Below are positions 10,297-22,700 of a DNA stretch of 64,000 bases, piece after piece; the stretch's first letter is position 1, and each line of letters starts with the position of its first letter. Below the pieces are notes generated by a model, which was not told the origin of the DNA, searched no databases, and saw only the letters and a program-made list of their open reading frames with translations. This stretch comes from Agapanthus africanus (Eukaryota; Streptophyta; Magnoliopsida; Asparagales; Amaryllidaceae). The DNA lies in contig CM057347.1 of assembly GCA_030015575.1 (NCBI GenBank), forward strand, positions 510,015,176 to 510,079,175, in the 5' to 3' direction. A program made the position numbers and the translations under genes.

Positions 10297-11314
10297 GATG
10301 CTCATAAGTGGGAATTCTCCATATCACGACACATAGCGGATGACGTGTCATCTACGTAAGTCTGCTAGATTTTTGGGGGCTACAGAGTTGGAATAAGTAT
10401 GATGCATTTGGGACATTCCTCGGCACCTCATCTTCAAGGTTGCATCCGACCTTTTGGAGACCTCACCGGAGTACCTTCCCTATGCGCCTAGCGACCAACC
10501 AACAGCTCGCCTCCGAGCAATCCTACGGCTGAGCTTTCTTGGTCTCCTCGCTCGACTCTGAGCTATCTACCGGGCTGAGCTTCCTCAGCCTCCTCGATTG
10601 ACTCCGAGCTATCCACCGACCTGAGATTTCTCGGCTTCCCTGTTCAACCGAGAGCACGGAGCCAAAGCGCCCCCGTAACAGCTCCGTGTATTTCGCCAAT
10701 ATGAGACCTCCGCCGTTCCATGTCCCGCATCCCACGCTAGCGCGTCTCTCCATTAATGGGCGTATCCCGCTATTAATGGACGTATCCCGCCATCAACTTA
10801 AACGTGAGGGGAAGGCGTAACAGACGGCGAGAATCCCACGCCGGTTCGCTCCATGCGACCGCTATATAACCCTCTCTTACAGACGACTCAGGGAACTCAA
10901 ATTGAATCCAATACGCTGCTACTCTGTTTCAATATTCTCCGGTATTTACTTGATCGTCGGAGGGTCCTACAGTGGTTTCCCATCCCGGAACTTCCTTTGC
11001 AGGTAGCTCGACGTCCACAACCCTTTGAGATCCACACGCTCAATTTTCCACAACAAATCTCAGTTGTTCAGCCCGCTAGCTGTAAGATCGACGGAGGACA
11101 ATATCTGAGGGAGATTTCGACCTCCATCAGTGCCGAACCTCGGTAAATTATTACGTTTGTGTATGTGATTCTGATAATTTGCATCGTTTTGGTAGATTGT
11201 TCAGTTATTGTTTTTTAAGCAGTTTCTTTGCATGCGATCCCGATAGATATTCCGCTGCGACTCTTTGAGTGTTTTATCATTTCTTCGAGGATCATAGATA
11301 TAAAAATTATAACA
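10297..11314 (+). mobile_element. LTR-like block with promoter; left border uncertain
   Basis: The block is GC-rich in its left half with imperfect repeats around CTCGAYTCYGAGCTATC (10540-10630). It carries a TATA box at 10863-10869 (TATATAA) and ends TTATAACA at 11314, two bases before a tRNA-Met-type primer site. A G-rich tract before 10297 (GAGAGTGGGGGGC) could be a polypurine tract. The CGGAGGGTCC phrase near 10957 is of the kind seen in Tat-type LTRs, whereas the right end looks copia-like. The block may be two LTR remnants abutted. Confidence 0.4.
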
Positions 11315-11316
11315 AG

Positions 11317-11423
11317 TGGTATCAAAGCATCGATTCGGTGTTTTCGAATTATCTGGAGAGATGGCATCTCTGCATTACAAGATGGACAAATTTGATGAGC
11401 GGAACAACTTCGGTCGTTTTTAG
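11317..11423 (+). pseudogene. Ty1/copia primer-binding site and first residues of Gag, truncated
   Basis: TGGTATCAAAGC at 11317 matches the 3' end complement of initiator tRNA-Met with one change. An ATG at 11361 opens 20 codons (MASLHYKMDKFDERNNFGRF), like the start of plant copia Gag (a KFD..NNFG pattern). A TAG at 11421 ends it. Nothing copia-like follows, so the element is a 5' fragment. Confidence 0.6.
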
Positions 11424-12592
11424 TTAGGATATGACAGTCGAAAAATTAGATTAATTTGTTTATAGGAATAGTAAGTATAATATTGTACAAATAGATAAAT
11501 ATTTTCAAATGCTACACAAAGAAATTGATACTTATTTATTATTTGAAAACAAATTTGATAATCTTAAAGTTTAAGAAATTCTATATCTTTAAAATTCACA
11601 TATATCTATTCCCACATGCATGATTTGTTTGTTTTAAAAAGATACTCTTTCAATGTAAAAAAGAAATTACAACTGATAAAAAATTTCTAAATTTGTATTC
11701 CTTATTTTAATAAATTTTATATTTAAATTTGTTTTAGTAAGGATATTTTAGTTTATACTAAATCTTAACTAAACATAAGGAACAAAACATAAGGAACAAA
11801 AGGTATCAATTTGCTTATAGGAGTATAAGTATAGTTATAGGTTAACTCTAAGCTGATTAATGAATAATCAATTAAATATTACAGGACTTATGCAAGATGC
11901 TTAAGTTATTTTTTTTTCTTTTGAAATGAACCCTATTTCACGAATTGAACTTGCGACATCTCATATTGGAAAGCTAAGCCTAGCTTGTAAGATGAATAAG
12001 TTTTGATTTGTCAATTGAAAGGTTGTCAAACACGACCTAACCACTGTTAAGTAGAAATAAACAAAAGAAATCATAACATAAGCCACTTCATATATATGCA
12101 TCTCCCTTTGAAAGCAAAGCATTTCATTTTTCTTTCTCTATTATCCACCCACACAAGTTTACTTGCATTTTTCTACACATGGACAATTGATTGTTGGGTT
12201 TTTTTCTGCCGAAGGGGGGGGGGGGGGGGGGGTGGAGGCATATGATTTTTTATTTGTTGAATAATGTGTAAGAATATTGAGCTAAGGCTTAATAACTTTT
12301 TTAATATTTGTTGTAACCAATTTGGATTCCAAATTTTAATTTTAAGAATTAAGGAGACTCTAACATGCATGTTTCAGAACAGACACACCAGTTCTTATGT
12401 AACTCCATTGCAAATTTGCAGCACATATCTCAGTTTTATTTTTTTTTTGCCTTCAACTAAACACATGTGAAAAGCTACAACTAAACTCGAAAAGTACCAA
12501 AAGTATATTTCTGAGTTATTGTTAATTGCAGCAAATTGGAAAAACATTTCTTTTATATGATGCATGTTTCCGCTCAAAATATATCAAGAAAG

Positions 12593-12625
<33 letters not shown>

Positions 12626-13160
12626 GCATGTATCATTTTTTATTCCAATTGCAAGAAAATCTTGCTAAGTAAAAAAGAACAGCCACAATACAAAGAGGTC
12701 AATCTTTTGTGTCCACAACATGCATCGGTGGCCAAAGACTAGTATCTCTCCCTATCGAGCTTGATGTGTAATAAATGACTAACACTAAAAGCCACCATGC
12801 AAAAAATCATTAACCCTATAATGAATCCAAATGCATGCTTACTCCTCTTGTTACAAAATGTACCTACCATATAAAACTGAAACTAGCTAGCTGATCTCAC
12901 ACTAGAAGAATTGTTCATCGATCCATTTGGCCCACCATAGTTAAAGCTCTCATTGAATCAACAATCTTCTCCCTTTGTCTCCGACCTTCTCCCATTGTTA
13001 CCTTGCATCCCTGATCGTATCCAGTACAGAAAAATACACCGTCGCAGTCTAATCCATCGGTCATCACCATACATGATAAGTGATGAACGGTGGATTAATA
13101 CGCCGGCCGGACCCTACAAAATATATATAACGCCGTATTGACGAAGAGGGCCCGGATTCG
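11424..13160. other. Intergenic, AT-rich; microsatellites only
   Basis: No gene is supported. It contains a 19-base G run (12214-12232), a (GA)n run (12593-12623) and, around 11940-12000, a sequence vaguely like a SINE B box. Bases 12900-13160 would be the 3' flank of the VQ gene. Confidence 0.6.
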
Positions 13161-13167
13161 ATGGCTC

Positions 13168-13791
13168 TTACATGTTTTGATGATACTGGTTAAAGAGATC
13201 CCAATAAGCACCAGGAGAAGGAAGGATAGAGGTGGATAACAGATTCCCGGGACTAACCAGAAAGGTGTTATCCGCATAACCCCCGTTGTTACCACCAATG
13301 TTGAAACTAGCCGGGCTCAACTCATGCAAGAAGCTCAGCGACGTGTTTGTATCGACCACCGGCGGCGAAAAGAAATTCGGAGATATCGCCGGTATAGAAG
13401 TTGGAACCGGTGACAAAATCCCCGTCCGATTCAAACCAGTTGGAACTGCACCACTGTGATCAATCCCTAGCTGCTCCAAAAGCACATCATTGTAATTGCT
13501 TGGTGCGATTTGCGTTGGCGCCATTTGATGCTGATCGATTGCAGCTGCCAAATTAGTATTCGACGACGAGCGAGAGCTTGACGAGCCCGTTAACCGTTGA
13601 ACTAACGATCTGAACTCGCTAGGGTTCGTATGAATCACTTTCGGAGAAACGGTGTAGATGATAACAGGGGGCCTATGTTGAGGAGGAATCGGTGGTCTCT
13701 TGTTCACTTTGTGCGACTCTTTTCGGACTTTGAGTGGCGAAGGCCGCGGTCCTTGGAGCTCACGGCGAGGCGAAGGCCGATTAGGATCCAT
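13168..13791 (-). CDS. VQ-motif protein, MKS1-like (207 aa)
   Basis: VQ proteins are small plant nuclear cofactors that bind WRKY transcription factors. MKS1-type members are also substrates of MAP kinase MPK4 and tune defence gene expression. The protein shows GPRPSPLKVRKESHKV (residues 14-29), the N-terminal block shared with MKS1-type VQs. A VSPKVIHTNPSEF stretch leads into the VQ motif FRSLVQRLTG (60-69), which matches FxxxVQxLTG. A Ser-rich linker and a C-terminus with FLHELSP and several further Ser-Pro pairs follow, all plausible MAPK sites. A basic patch (21-32) could serve nuclear import. I chose the ATG at 13791 because the family block begins right after it. The frame is open to an ATG at 14019, but the extra residues are low-complexity leader translation. 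Intronless, as is usual for VQ genes. The wider VQ subgroup (MKS1/VQ20/VQ21-like) is inferred. Confidence 0.85.
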   Translation of the reverse strand: MDPNRPSPRRELQGPRPSPLKVRKESHKVNKRPPIPPQHRPPVIIYTVSPKVIHTNPSEFRSLVQRLTGSSSSRSSSNTNLAAAIDQHQMAPTQIAPSNYNDVLLEQLGIDHSGAVPTGLNRTGILSPVPTSIPAISPNFFSPPVVDTNTSLSFLHELSPASFNIGGNNGGYADNTFLVSPGNLLSTSILPSPGAYWDLFNQYHQNM

Positions 13792-13862
13792 TGGATATCG
13801 ATCGAAGAAGAGAGATCGAGGTTGAAAATTTTCTTGAATATTTTGGAATGATTGATTAAAGC

Positions 13863-13893
<31 letters not shown>

Positions 13894-13895
13894 TG
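13792..13895 (-). promoter_or_regulatory. Core promoter and leader of the VQ gene
   Basis: On the minus strand a (CT)n run (about 13878-13895) is followed by TATATATATATGGC (13861-13876), then about 70 bases of leader before the ATG at 13791. A TATA box here would place transcription start near 13835. The CT-rich run resembles the pyrimidine patches of plant core promoters. Inferred from sequence. Confidence 0.45.
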
Positions 13896-14559
13896 TGCGT
13901 GTTAGGTCAAATGATTTGTTTAAAGATAGAGTGGCAGCTGAGGAAGAAACAGAGAAGAAATTAAGGGGGAGAGAAGAGGACAAAGGGTTTTTTGTGGGCT
14001 GAGGGTTGAATTTGTCCATTGTGGAGGGAGAGAAATTAAGGGGTTAATTACTTAATTAGTGAAGGGATTAAGGCAGCAAACACGTTTTGGTTTAGCTAAT
14101 ATGTCATGCTCATGATGTACATTTTGTACATAAAGACGGTGGTTGATGTTTGAAACTAAACAAGTTATTTTTTTCGATACCCATGGATAGATTTGCCAAG
14201 TCAGACGCATGAGTTGTTGTGGAATGTGTACATGCTTAGGCCTTTTGAAGATGTCATAAATATGAGAATTTATCTTTGTTAAATCACTTGAAATTAGAAG
14301 ATTCTAACCTAACTTCCTTTTGCCAGCCAGGACAGAGCCTAGCCCCACACGAATATTCAAGCGGATAAGTGTAGCTAGTCGTAGACGAATTCGAATACGT
14401 ATACAGATAGTTATCGAAAATGAAAATTACAATCCATATTTGGTAAAAGTCAGAACGGATATACGGATATGCAAATCTTGATAAAAATATTCCCGATGAG
14501 TCCATTGCTGTTTTTTTTTGGTATATTACATATGGATAAGGAACATATATAGGCATTAT

Positions 14560-15393
14560 CAGGGGCGGAGCCAAAGGGAGACGGGCTGGGACCTGAGACC
14601 CGGCAGAAATTTCGAGATATGTAATATAGTGTTAAATTCAGTTATATACTGCTCTTTAATGAGTTCTTACTATTACTGATGTGGGTCTCATGGAGAGCCC
14701 TAGGAATTATAGTTGGGACCCTTACAATTTTTGTTGTTGTTTTGTAGTAATCAGTTTTGTTAGTTTCATGTCTTGTTCGTTAATTTAATTGGACTATTTA
14801 ATACTAATTCAAAGGATCAAACGTTTTTCTATAATTTATTGTATTTTCTTATATTCCTACTCATAAAAACATGTCTAGATAGTATACACCTAGTAAATGG
14901 TGTAGAAACTTATCATTTATTTATTAATTTGCTTTTCTTGACTAATTCGTACCTAAGTTTGATACTCAAATCATTATTATTAATTGAATAATAGTTACAT
15001 TCATTCAAAATCCAGTATAAACAATTTGTTATCTTTTCAAATTCTCTACATTAGTATAAAATGATACATGGATATATCAATCAAGTAATATTATGATATC
15101 TAAAAATAAATTATAAATTATTGAACCTTTTGTTACAACTAGATAAAATATAGTTGGGACTTGAAAGAAGCCATTAGCTATGGTTGTTCTTTATTTTGTT
15201 TTAGATAAAGATTTTGATTTACTTGCAAAAAATTTTGGCTAATATCAAGGATTCCAGCAGTAATGCAGCAACATAAAAAATTTAGACCCCTTATATATAA
15301 TTAATTAATGATATTTTTATTTAAGGCCTTTTTTGTATTTGATATAGATTTTATATAGGTCCCCCAACTATTAATTTATGGCCCCGCCTCCAG
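14560..15393. mobile_element. hAT-like non-autonomous DNA transposon, 834 bp
   Basis: The left end CAGGGGCGGAGCC and right end GGCCCCGCCTCCAG are imperfect inverted repeats of the kind common in plant hAT elements. The interior is AT-rich and non-coding. The flanking 8 bases (GGCATTAT and ACAGTTAG) do not match, so no clear target duplication survives. The flanks on both sides (14380-14559 and 15400-15540) are rich in GGATACGGATA-type phrases, suggesting insertion into an older repeat. Confidence 0.5.
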
Positions 15394-15401
15394 ACAGTTA
15401 G

Positions 15402-16685
15402 TATATCCATATTCAATGGTTATTAGCGGATACGGATACGGATAGCACTCGCCGGAAATAAAACTATTATCCGTATTGGATAATAAAATTCATATATGTA
15501 TACGATGTTATATCGGATTATTCGTATCCGTTAAGAAAAGGGTCGTACTAATTAATGATCTAATCTTGATAGGGTCAAAAACTAAAGTCACTGTTGATTC
15601 AAGACAAGGTCATACATTAGAAAGAATCCAACAATTGCTTCCATGGTTGCTTAATTTAGTGATCTTAATTTATATATTATCATGACATTGATCACAGTGG
15701 TCCAAGCTCGCATGTCTTGACTCTCCATGGGTCTTGATGCAGGTGATGACTCGGGCCAGTCCTTGACTTTGGACACAGTGGGCCCCACAAATTGTTGGTT
15801 AATTCAAGTGATCAAGATGCCGATTTAGTAAAAACTTTTAAGCAAAGCGGTACTCGGTAAAAAAGCAACACATGACATGCATACCAATGAGCACTGCCTC
15901 GGTTGTTACGGGCACTTCCTTCTTGAGGAGAGTGTGGGGTTAGAATCACAGGAACCCGAAAAGATGAAGTGGTCACAAATTAACGCTTTCAGGACGAATT
16001 CATAGGTCTCATGGATGCGTGTTGTGTATTGTGTGTTTATATGTGGTGTGTGCTTAGATTAGGACTCACCGGCCAGACCAAAAAATAAAAAAATAAATAT
16101 GACATTCATGTGAAGGTGATAGGCATAGTTAAGTCTTAATCAATTTAAGGTGACATGAATTTTTCTTTCAAATACTTGAACTCTTTTTTAGGAATATTTT
16201 AGTCATGTGGAAGAGGTCCCAAGGATTTGAATTCGTTCATCTTCTAATTTTCTTTGTTAAATGGATGTTCTAGTTTAATGAAATTTTCATTGCTTTATTT
16301 GTACTCTTTTAATTAGGTTGTAATTTTGTCATATACAATATTTTCTGCTGGTTTAATTACAGGGCTAAAGAGGAATCCATCAACATTATTGATAGAGGAT
16401 TGGATATTTTGAAACTTTAACGTGCTTGAGTATCTAAATTGTGTTTTAGTTTAATTATAAGCTTTCCCCAGTCTTATGAAAACATTTCGAATACATTTAG
16501 AGTATTTGAGAGTTTATTACAAGCAACGCCATCACAAATTTGTGTTTGTTAATTGCCATAATTTAAAGACATGATGATGGCTTTTATCTTTTGCTTTGAG
16601 CCCCCTCCCCCTAACACACATATATACCTAAACAGAGAGAGTGAGAGAAATGTAGAAAAGAGGCTATAAAAGGTAATTTCGTTAG
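15402..16685. other. Intergenic; nothing supported
   Basis: AT-rich sequence with GGATACGGATACGGATA phrases at the left side. No coding, RNA or clear TE structure seen. Confidence 0.5.
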
Positions 16686-16689
16686 TTTG

Positions 16690-17035
16690 CATAAAAAAAC
16701 CTACACCCTTCACCATTTAAGACGATCGGCATTCATCATCATTATCATCATCTTTATTATCTAAAATGTGGATACACCAAACTTCATGTGATTCTATTTC
16801 TTTTTCACTGTTGAAATAGCAATGTAAAAAGTTTTATTGTCGATAAACCGTTAATTTTGCACTCATGAAATCAACGGCGAAAATGTGATAGAATCATATG
16901 AAATTTGGTGTCTCCATATATTAGATGATAAAGATGAAGATAATAAACGATGATCGTCCAAAAAAATTATGGAGTGCGTTTTTTTTACGCCGTAGGAGGA
17001 GATTTCCTTATTTGGCATATATCCTCCATTGTGTG
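16690..17035. mobile_element. Foldback MITE, diverged member of the 28.9-30.5 kb family
   Basis: The left half carries GACGATCGGCATTCATCATC and ACACCAAACTTCATGTGATTC. The right half carries their complements (ATGAAATTTGGTGT, GATGATCGTC), followed by an ACGCCGTAGGAGG terminus. The arms are more diverged than in the copies at 28.9-30.5 kb. Confidence 0.6.
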
Positions 17036-17048
17036 CGTGTGTGTGGAG

Positions 17049-17431
17049 CTGATCTTATGAGGTCCGGTCTCACCTTTTATTTTGAGCTTCACTTTTTAAA
17101 CACACAATACGCTACGTTTTTCAACGATCCGGACCGATCATCATGATCTACACATGTTAAATATGTTATGTCTCAAATTTTACGATATTTGAAGAACTCT
17201 AACTAATCAATCAAATAGACTAAAAAATCTACAGCATTACAATACATGAAAAATAAGGCCGTTTGATGAATGTGTTAAAGGTCTCCAAATCTAATGAAAC
17301 TTTATACATAATCTATCTAATATAAGTATATCAAAGTGACTGGAACGGATCGATGGAAAACACGATGGTTGTGTATTTAAAAATTTGGACTCAAAATAAG
17401 AAACGGGAACCGGCCTTCTAGGTTCATTTCC
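17049..17431. mobile_element. Foldback MITE, second family
   Basis: TGAGGTCCGGTCTC...TTATTTTGAG...AAACACACAA on the left pairs imperfectly with the complement of TTGTGTATTTAAA...CTCAAAATAAG...ACCGGCC on the right. Each arm is about 80-90 bases, with an AT-rich centre. Non-coding. Borders approximate. Confidence 0.5.
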
Positions 17432-17432
17432 C

Positions 17433-17458
17433 TGTATGTATGTATGTATGTATGTATG
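17433..17458. repeat. (TATG)n microsatellite
   Basis: A tetranucleotide run lying directly between two foldback MITEs. Confidence 0.9.
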
Positions 17459-17760
17459 AAGCTAATTTACTCTCAGTGTTCAACCAGCTTAGTTATGCGT
17501 CATGAATAATTACTTTTTTATCCCTTATGAATGCATAAAAGATGGATGTTTTTTTGTCATTTTTAAGAAGAGAATGTAGAGAATCTTTGTAATTAAATAA
17601 GGAATTGATTACTGTAAGCAGAGTATTTACAATATTTTTTACATTCTCTTCTTGAAAATGACAAAAAGCGTCTCTATTTTATGCATCTATGAAGGACAAA
17701 TGATATAATTTTCCACAGGGCATAACTAAACTGGTTATGCCTTAAGAGTAAATTAGGCTC
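17458..17760. mobile_element. Foldback MITE, third family
   Basis: The left arm (AGCTAATTTACTCT, then CCAGCTTAGTTATGC, TGCATAAAAGA, AAGAAGAGAATGTA) is mirrored by the right arm (complements of TACATTCTCTTCTT, TATGCATC, GCATAACTAAACTGG, AGAGTAAATTAGGCT). Arms are about 130 bases with few mismatches. Non-coding. Confidence 0.65.
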
Positions 17761-19477
17761 CCCCCACATATATATAGACACTCACATAGACATATATACC
17801 GTCAATATGGATATGAATATGAATATGAATATGAATATGAATATGTTGATCAACCCTGTAGGCATAGGCATGGATGCAATTGGGTTTGCCATGCAGGGTT
17901 TCCAACCCATTTCAATAGTTGGTACGAAATCTAAAGACGAAATCCGTCTTCGACTCTAGATCCAACGTGCATACAACGTTATGCAATTTAATTCTCAATT
18001 ACACATTAAGGACAAGTTTTGGATCTAGAGTGATGGCTCAAGTCTAATGAGCTTCTTGGGTTGGTTCATTGTATGAAATGAAGAATTGGAGGCTCCATGG
18101 CTTTTCCACAATAAGCCCAACCTTTGAAACCTCAAGTATTTTTGCTTCTTGGGTTTAATTGAATTTCGTAGGTTTTGGCCTAGCAAAGTTCATGGAGAAA
18201 TGAGATAATGATTTTAAACTGGAAGAAAATGGAAGCAGAAATAAAAACACGAGAAGAAATATAAGATCACTCGAAATTTTGGAGAAGAAAAGATATCTTT
18301 GGATGCTGCGGATCCGATACGGATTCTCCGTTGCAGTAAGAGGTTAAGTTTTTGTTAGGGCAAAACAACACTAGTTATGTCATTTAATGCATGATAGAGC
18401 CAAAGTAGAGAGAGATCTTCCCTAATGTTGTTGCCGGCTAGTTATCGAAGATGGTTTTGATAAAAATAACTTAAAATAAAAATAAAACTATTCTATTGAA
18501 ATCATAGTCATGCTGTCGTTCGGCCTATGCCATTCTTTGCTACCAAATCCAACCGGAAAAGTGGGGTAAATTAAACATGAAATCCCATAAATTTGGTATT
18601 TCTTTTTAATCTGTGAAGTGTGACGAGAATTTTATATTAGCATGAAAACCGTAAGGAAGCGGTAGCAAACTCCAGGGATCAATTTAGAAGGAATAAAATA
18701 TTATGATCATCACCGCTGCACCGGGATAATATTGTCTTGGATCATGAGTCTCCATTTTAATTTGCAGCCCTGACTGCTAAATCTCTGCATCATTTGCCGG
18801 AAACAAATATTAAGACGCGCGTTTTTGACTTTTTGAGGCACATGTCATGTACTCAATTAACTTCATTATCACTTTGACAAATGCCGTGGCCATTCATTAA
18901 TTCCCCATTATCTGCATAATTTCTTTTTAATAAAAAGTCAAAGTTTTAAAACTCCGAAGCCATGCATGGAACAAACTATATAGCGTCCTAGTACTATATG
19001 TGAATTCTTATGGATCCATCCCAAAGGAACCGGAGATGATAACTTTTCATCATCCGGCTCGAGCTCATCTTTTGGCTCAAGCAAGAAGCAAACGAATGAC
19101 GGAAATATATAGATCGTGGAAGTAGAAAATGCAACTAGGTTAAATTCCCGAAACCTATATGAACTTTTTCCAGCCGTAACTTTTACAAAATTGCTTAACC
19201 TACAGGGCTTGGAATCCTACCACAATTCATCCAAGAAATAAATATCATGGGCCCACTTGTTTGGCATTAGTATATAGGTGTTTTGAATCCCACCATTTTG
19301 TCTCTTGGATGAATTATGTTAAGATTTCAAACCGGTAGCTAACTTTTATCGCTTTCCTTCCATTTCTTTTAGTATGTAAAAACACTATAGCTAGTTGAGA
19401 GTTGAGAAAATATAACCTTACACACTCTTGCTTGTGAAGTTTTATTGTGTTGTTACATGAAATGTAAAGTTGATCTG

Positions 19478-19480
<3 letters not shown>
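17761..19480. other. Intergenic; hexamer microsatellite only
   Basis: An (ATATGA)n run occupies about 17811-17845. Otherwise I see no gene or repeat structure. Confidence 0.5.

Positions 19481-19528
<48 letters not shown>
19481..19528. repeat. (TA)n microsatellite
   Basis: Pure TA run immediately left of a foldback MITE. Confidence 0.95.
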
Positions 19529-19530
<2 letters not shown>

Positions 19531-19727
19531 ATGGATGAAAGATGCCATAGGAGGAATCCTCCTATGGCGTCGAAAAAACACACCCTTCATCGTGTTTTTC
19601 GACGATCGGAATACATCATCTTCATCATTATCATCTAAGATATGGGTACACCAAATTTCATATGATTCTATAACTTTTTCACCGGGTTCAAAATTAACGG
19701 TTTAGAGACAATAGAACTTTTTACATA
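19529..19727. mobile_element. Left half of a (TA)n-associated foldback MITE, split by an LTR element
   Basis: It begins ATAATGGATGAAAGATGCC after the TA run, continues through CCTCCTATGGCGTCGAAAAA and the GACGATCGGA and ACACCAAATTTCAT blocks, and stops at ACATA (19723-19727). The right half resumes after the second ACATA at 28665-28669. Confidence 0.75.
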
Positions 19728-22700
19728 TGTTACGCCCCGCTTCCCAAAATACGGAATACGAGGGGTTGATAAGGCCAGCCATGCTCTTACGGTCAAGAAA
19801 ATATCCTGCCGTAGTCACACTTCGGCTTCTATCTTTACGTGGTAATCAGTAAACAATGCACAGGTAATGAGAAATGCAGTAACTGAAACAAAACAAATAC
19901 AAAGAACTGACCTGATGGAGGTCAAAAGAGTATAGCTCTGGATAGCTGATCAAGGTGTCCGCGATGTACGTCTAGTCCTCGTCCAAGCTAGACCCAGCTC
20001 TCACTCTGAGCATGCATACTCAGGTCGTCAGAGCGACACGATAGCAATATATATATATATATGTAGATGCAAGTGGTAACTCGAACAGTGATAATAGATA
20101 TATAACAGTAAATCAAGACGGTAAAGATATGAACATGGAGTAACCAATACAGTGTCTAATAGATCAGGTGAACAGTAAAGCTGTAAAATAGTATGTCTGG
20201 TGTGTCAATACAGCAACTAATGCATGTCAATGTCACTATCCCTATCAGTCTCTAAGTCTCACTGTACAGGTCACTAAGCCTATCGTCAGTCTAAGTGTGA
20301 GAGTCAACCACTCGTGAGTGTCCTCCACCCAAGGGTAGGACTACGGTAATAATCATGTACCCTGTAAATATCCATATATCTCCATAAATATATATGCCGG
20401 CATGGGACTCCCGAGATTCGGTTGAACTCACACTCAAACTACCCCACACTCCGTGGTCTACATCAAACGCTAACCATAACCTCAAATACCGGTCGGTCCA
20501 TGACAAGTCTGCGCGAGAACTGTAGACAGGATCTCCATCAAGCACGTCCCGACTGATACCCAAGATAAATGGGCAGTGTCTGGTGTCTTACCTGTGACAC
20601 CCATACAAGTGCTTCCATAAGTGTCCCATACCACTTATAGTCACACTTATACGCGTCCCACAGACGTTGACAATGCAATAAATTGATAGGGTCCACTGAT
20701 TGTGTACAAGTACGTGTCACTTTCACTTATCCATTCATGCACGAACACTAACGTACTTGCCACAATCACCACTAATACCTAACACTGGGTAATGCATATG
20801 ACCACTAGGTTACCAATGCAATGACATATATATATGATGTGATGAGAAAACAGTACGTAAGGCATGATTAAGATGTCATATGTCGGTATCCTACCACTTG
20901 CATAATTTATCATAAATCATACATGCCCAGTTTAGCGAAACAATGAACAGGGGATAACTAGTATGTTTGATTATCTAACCAGCAAATTTGATTTCACGTC
21001 AATTGGGCTTCGAGATCACTAGATATGGCCATTTCATTTTAAGCGTTCACTGCTGGAAATCCGGTTTCAGAATCGGAAGTCCGTTTCGCAACGCATTTTA
21101 ATCCCAGTTGGGTTCAGAATTTAGCGACGCTACAGTTGAATTAAAACTAGGGTTTTCATTGCAACAGACGGATTCTCAATCGCGTCTGTACGTCAAAAGT
21201 TATGCACTATTCAACATTAGGGTATCAGTCCTGGTTCTGTCTGGGACTGCTATACGTCCCGATCTTTTAAATGGCATTTTAAATAGTAAACGACGATGAA
21301 ACAGGGTGAAATCACTTGCGTTATTTAGTTAACAGATTCATATTCAACAAGGTATAGGGTTCCGCAACATACGAGTTCAGGAAACAAAGTAGTAAACATA
21401 ACGGGACTGAAGACAATAACCAGAGTTGCTGTGGACTGCAGTCCAGAACCGCTCTCCGAGCCAATTATCGTCAAACTTTTAGTACAGAAACCATTAAAAA
21501 CTTGCCTAGGAATACAGGTCGTCGAGTCGGCTTCGATTTAATCCCTCGAACGCCTCATTTCAATATGTACATAATTTATTGTGATTTTAGTAATTTTCAG
21601 GTGCGGGAAAATTCCAGTTTTTACGGGTGTAATAGGGGGTGTTCGTTTAAGTCGTTAACAGTCATATTTTTCAGTGAAATTTCTACACCAGGTTCATTGC
21701 CAGACGGGACACAATATGCAAACCAGTTCCGTCAAATTAAGGAAAGGTTTTCATTCAGATCTTGTGTCGAACACTCATGTTATAAAAGGTTTTCATGAAA
21801 CGCAACCTGGAATTTATAGTACTTTGAATTATAACGGATATGATATAGCATGTAGCAAGTAGGGTACTTTCCTGGAGACGTTCTGGTGATGCACGGTGGC
21901 GGCAATGGCACGATCGCTTCACGATCGCAGCACAGGTTTGGCCTCGGAATCAGGTAGTTGTACTCAATCCAGTTAATCTTCGTACATTCGTTCTCCGCAC
22001 TGCTATGGGTTGTTCCTTGCTTTGGTGTGAGGGGGATAGTGGTGCTGATACAGAGAGAGAGAGAGAGAGAGAGATCTTTAGAGAAATAGAGAGAGAGATT
22101 TAGAGAGAGAGAGAGAGGTTTAAAGAGAGAGAGAGGGAAAACAGAGAGAGAGAGAGGGAGAGAGAAAACCAGAGAGAGAGTAAGAGAGAAACAGAGAGGG
22201 AGAGAGAGGGAGAGAGAGAACCAGAGAGAGAGGGAGAGAGAAACAGAGAGAGATAGGGAGAGGGGGAGAGTGAACCAGAGAGTGAGAGAGAGAAATAGAG
22301 AGAGAGAGAGTGAGATATTCACCGAGTACCAGCGTGGGGTCGACGGAGGCGCCGTCGGGGTTGCAGTGGGGGTGAAGGGGAGAGAGAGACGACGATGGTG
22401 ATGATGATCGTGTTGATGAGGAGCTGGGGAGTTTGGTAGCTCGTCGGCGGAGATGGGTTGCGGGTGGGGATCGGTGTAGTGGAGGTTGTGGTGGGTTTTT
22501 ATAATGAGGAGGAGGAAGTGGTGGTTCGGTGCAGGGATATGAGTGGAGGAGTGAAGAGCTCGGGTGGAGGTGTTGTGGTGCTGTTGGTGGTGTTTGACAT
22601 GAAGGTGGCCGGCGGCGGTGCTAAGGCAGCGGTCATGGTGGTAATGGGGTGCTCGATTACGGTTGGGTAGAGGAGACGAGAAGGAAGTGGGGGAGCTCGG

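Noticed and set aside
11940..12000. SINE-like B box near 11955 (minus strand)
   Set aside because: No convincing A box at the right spacing and no tail or duplication.
21780..22322. 180-codon minus-strand Ser-Leu-rich frame
   Set aside because: Translation of the GA-rich tract of the 3' LTR.
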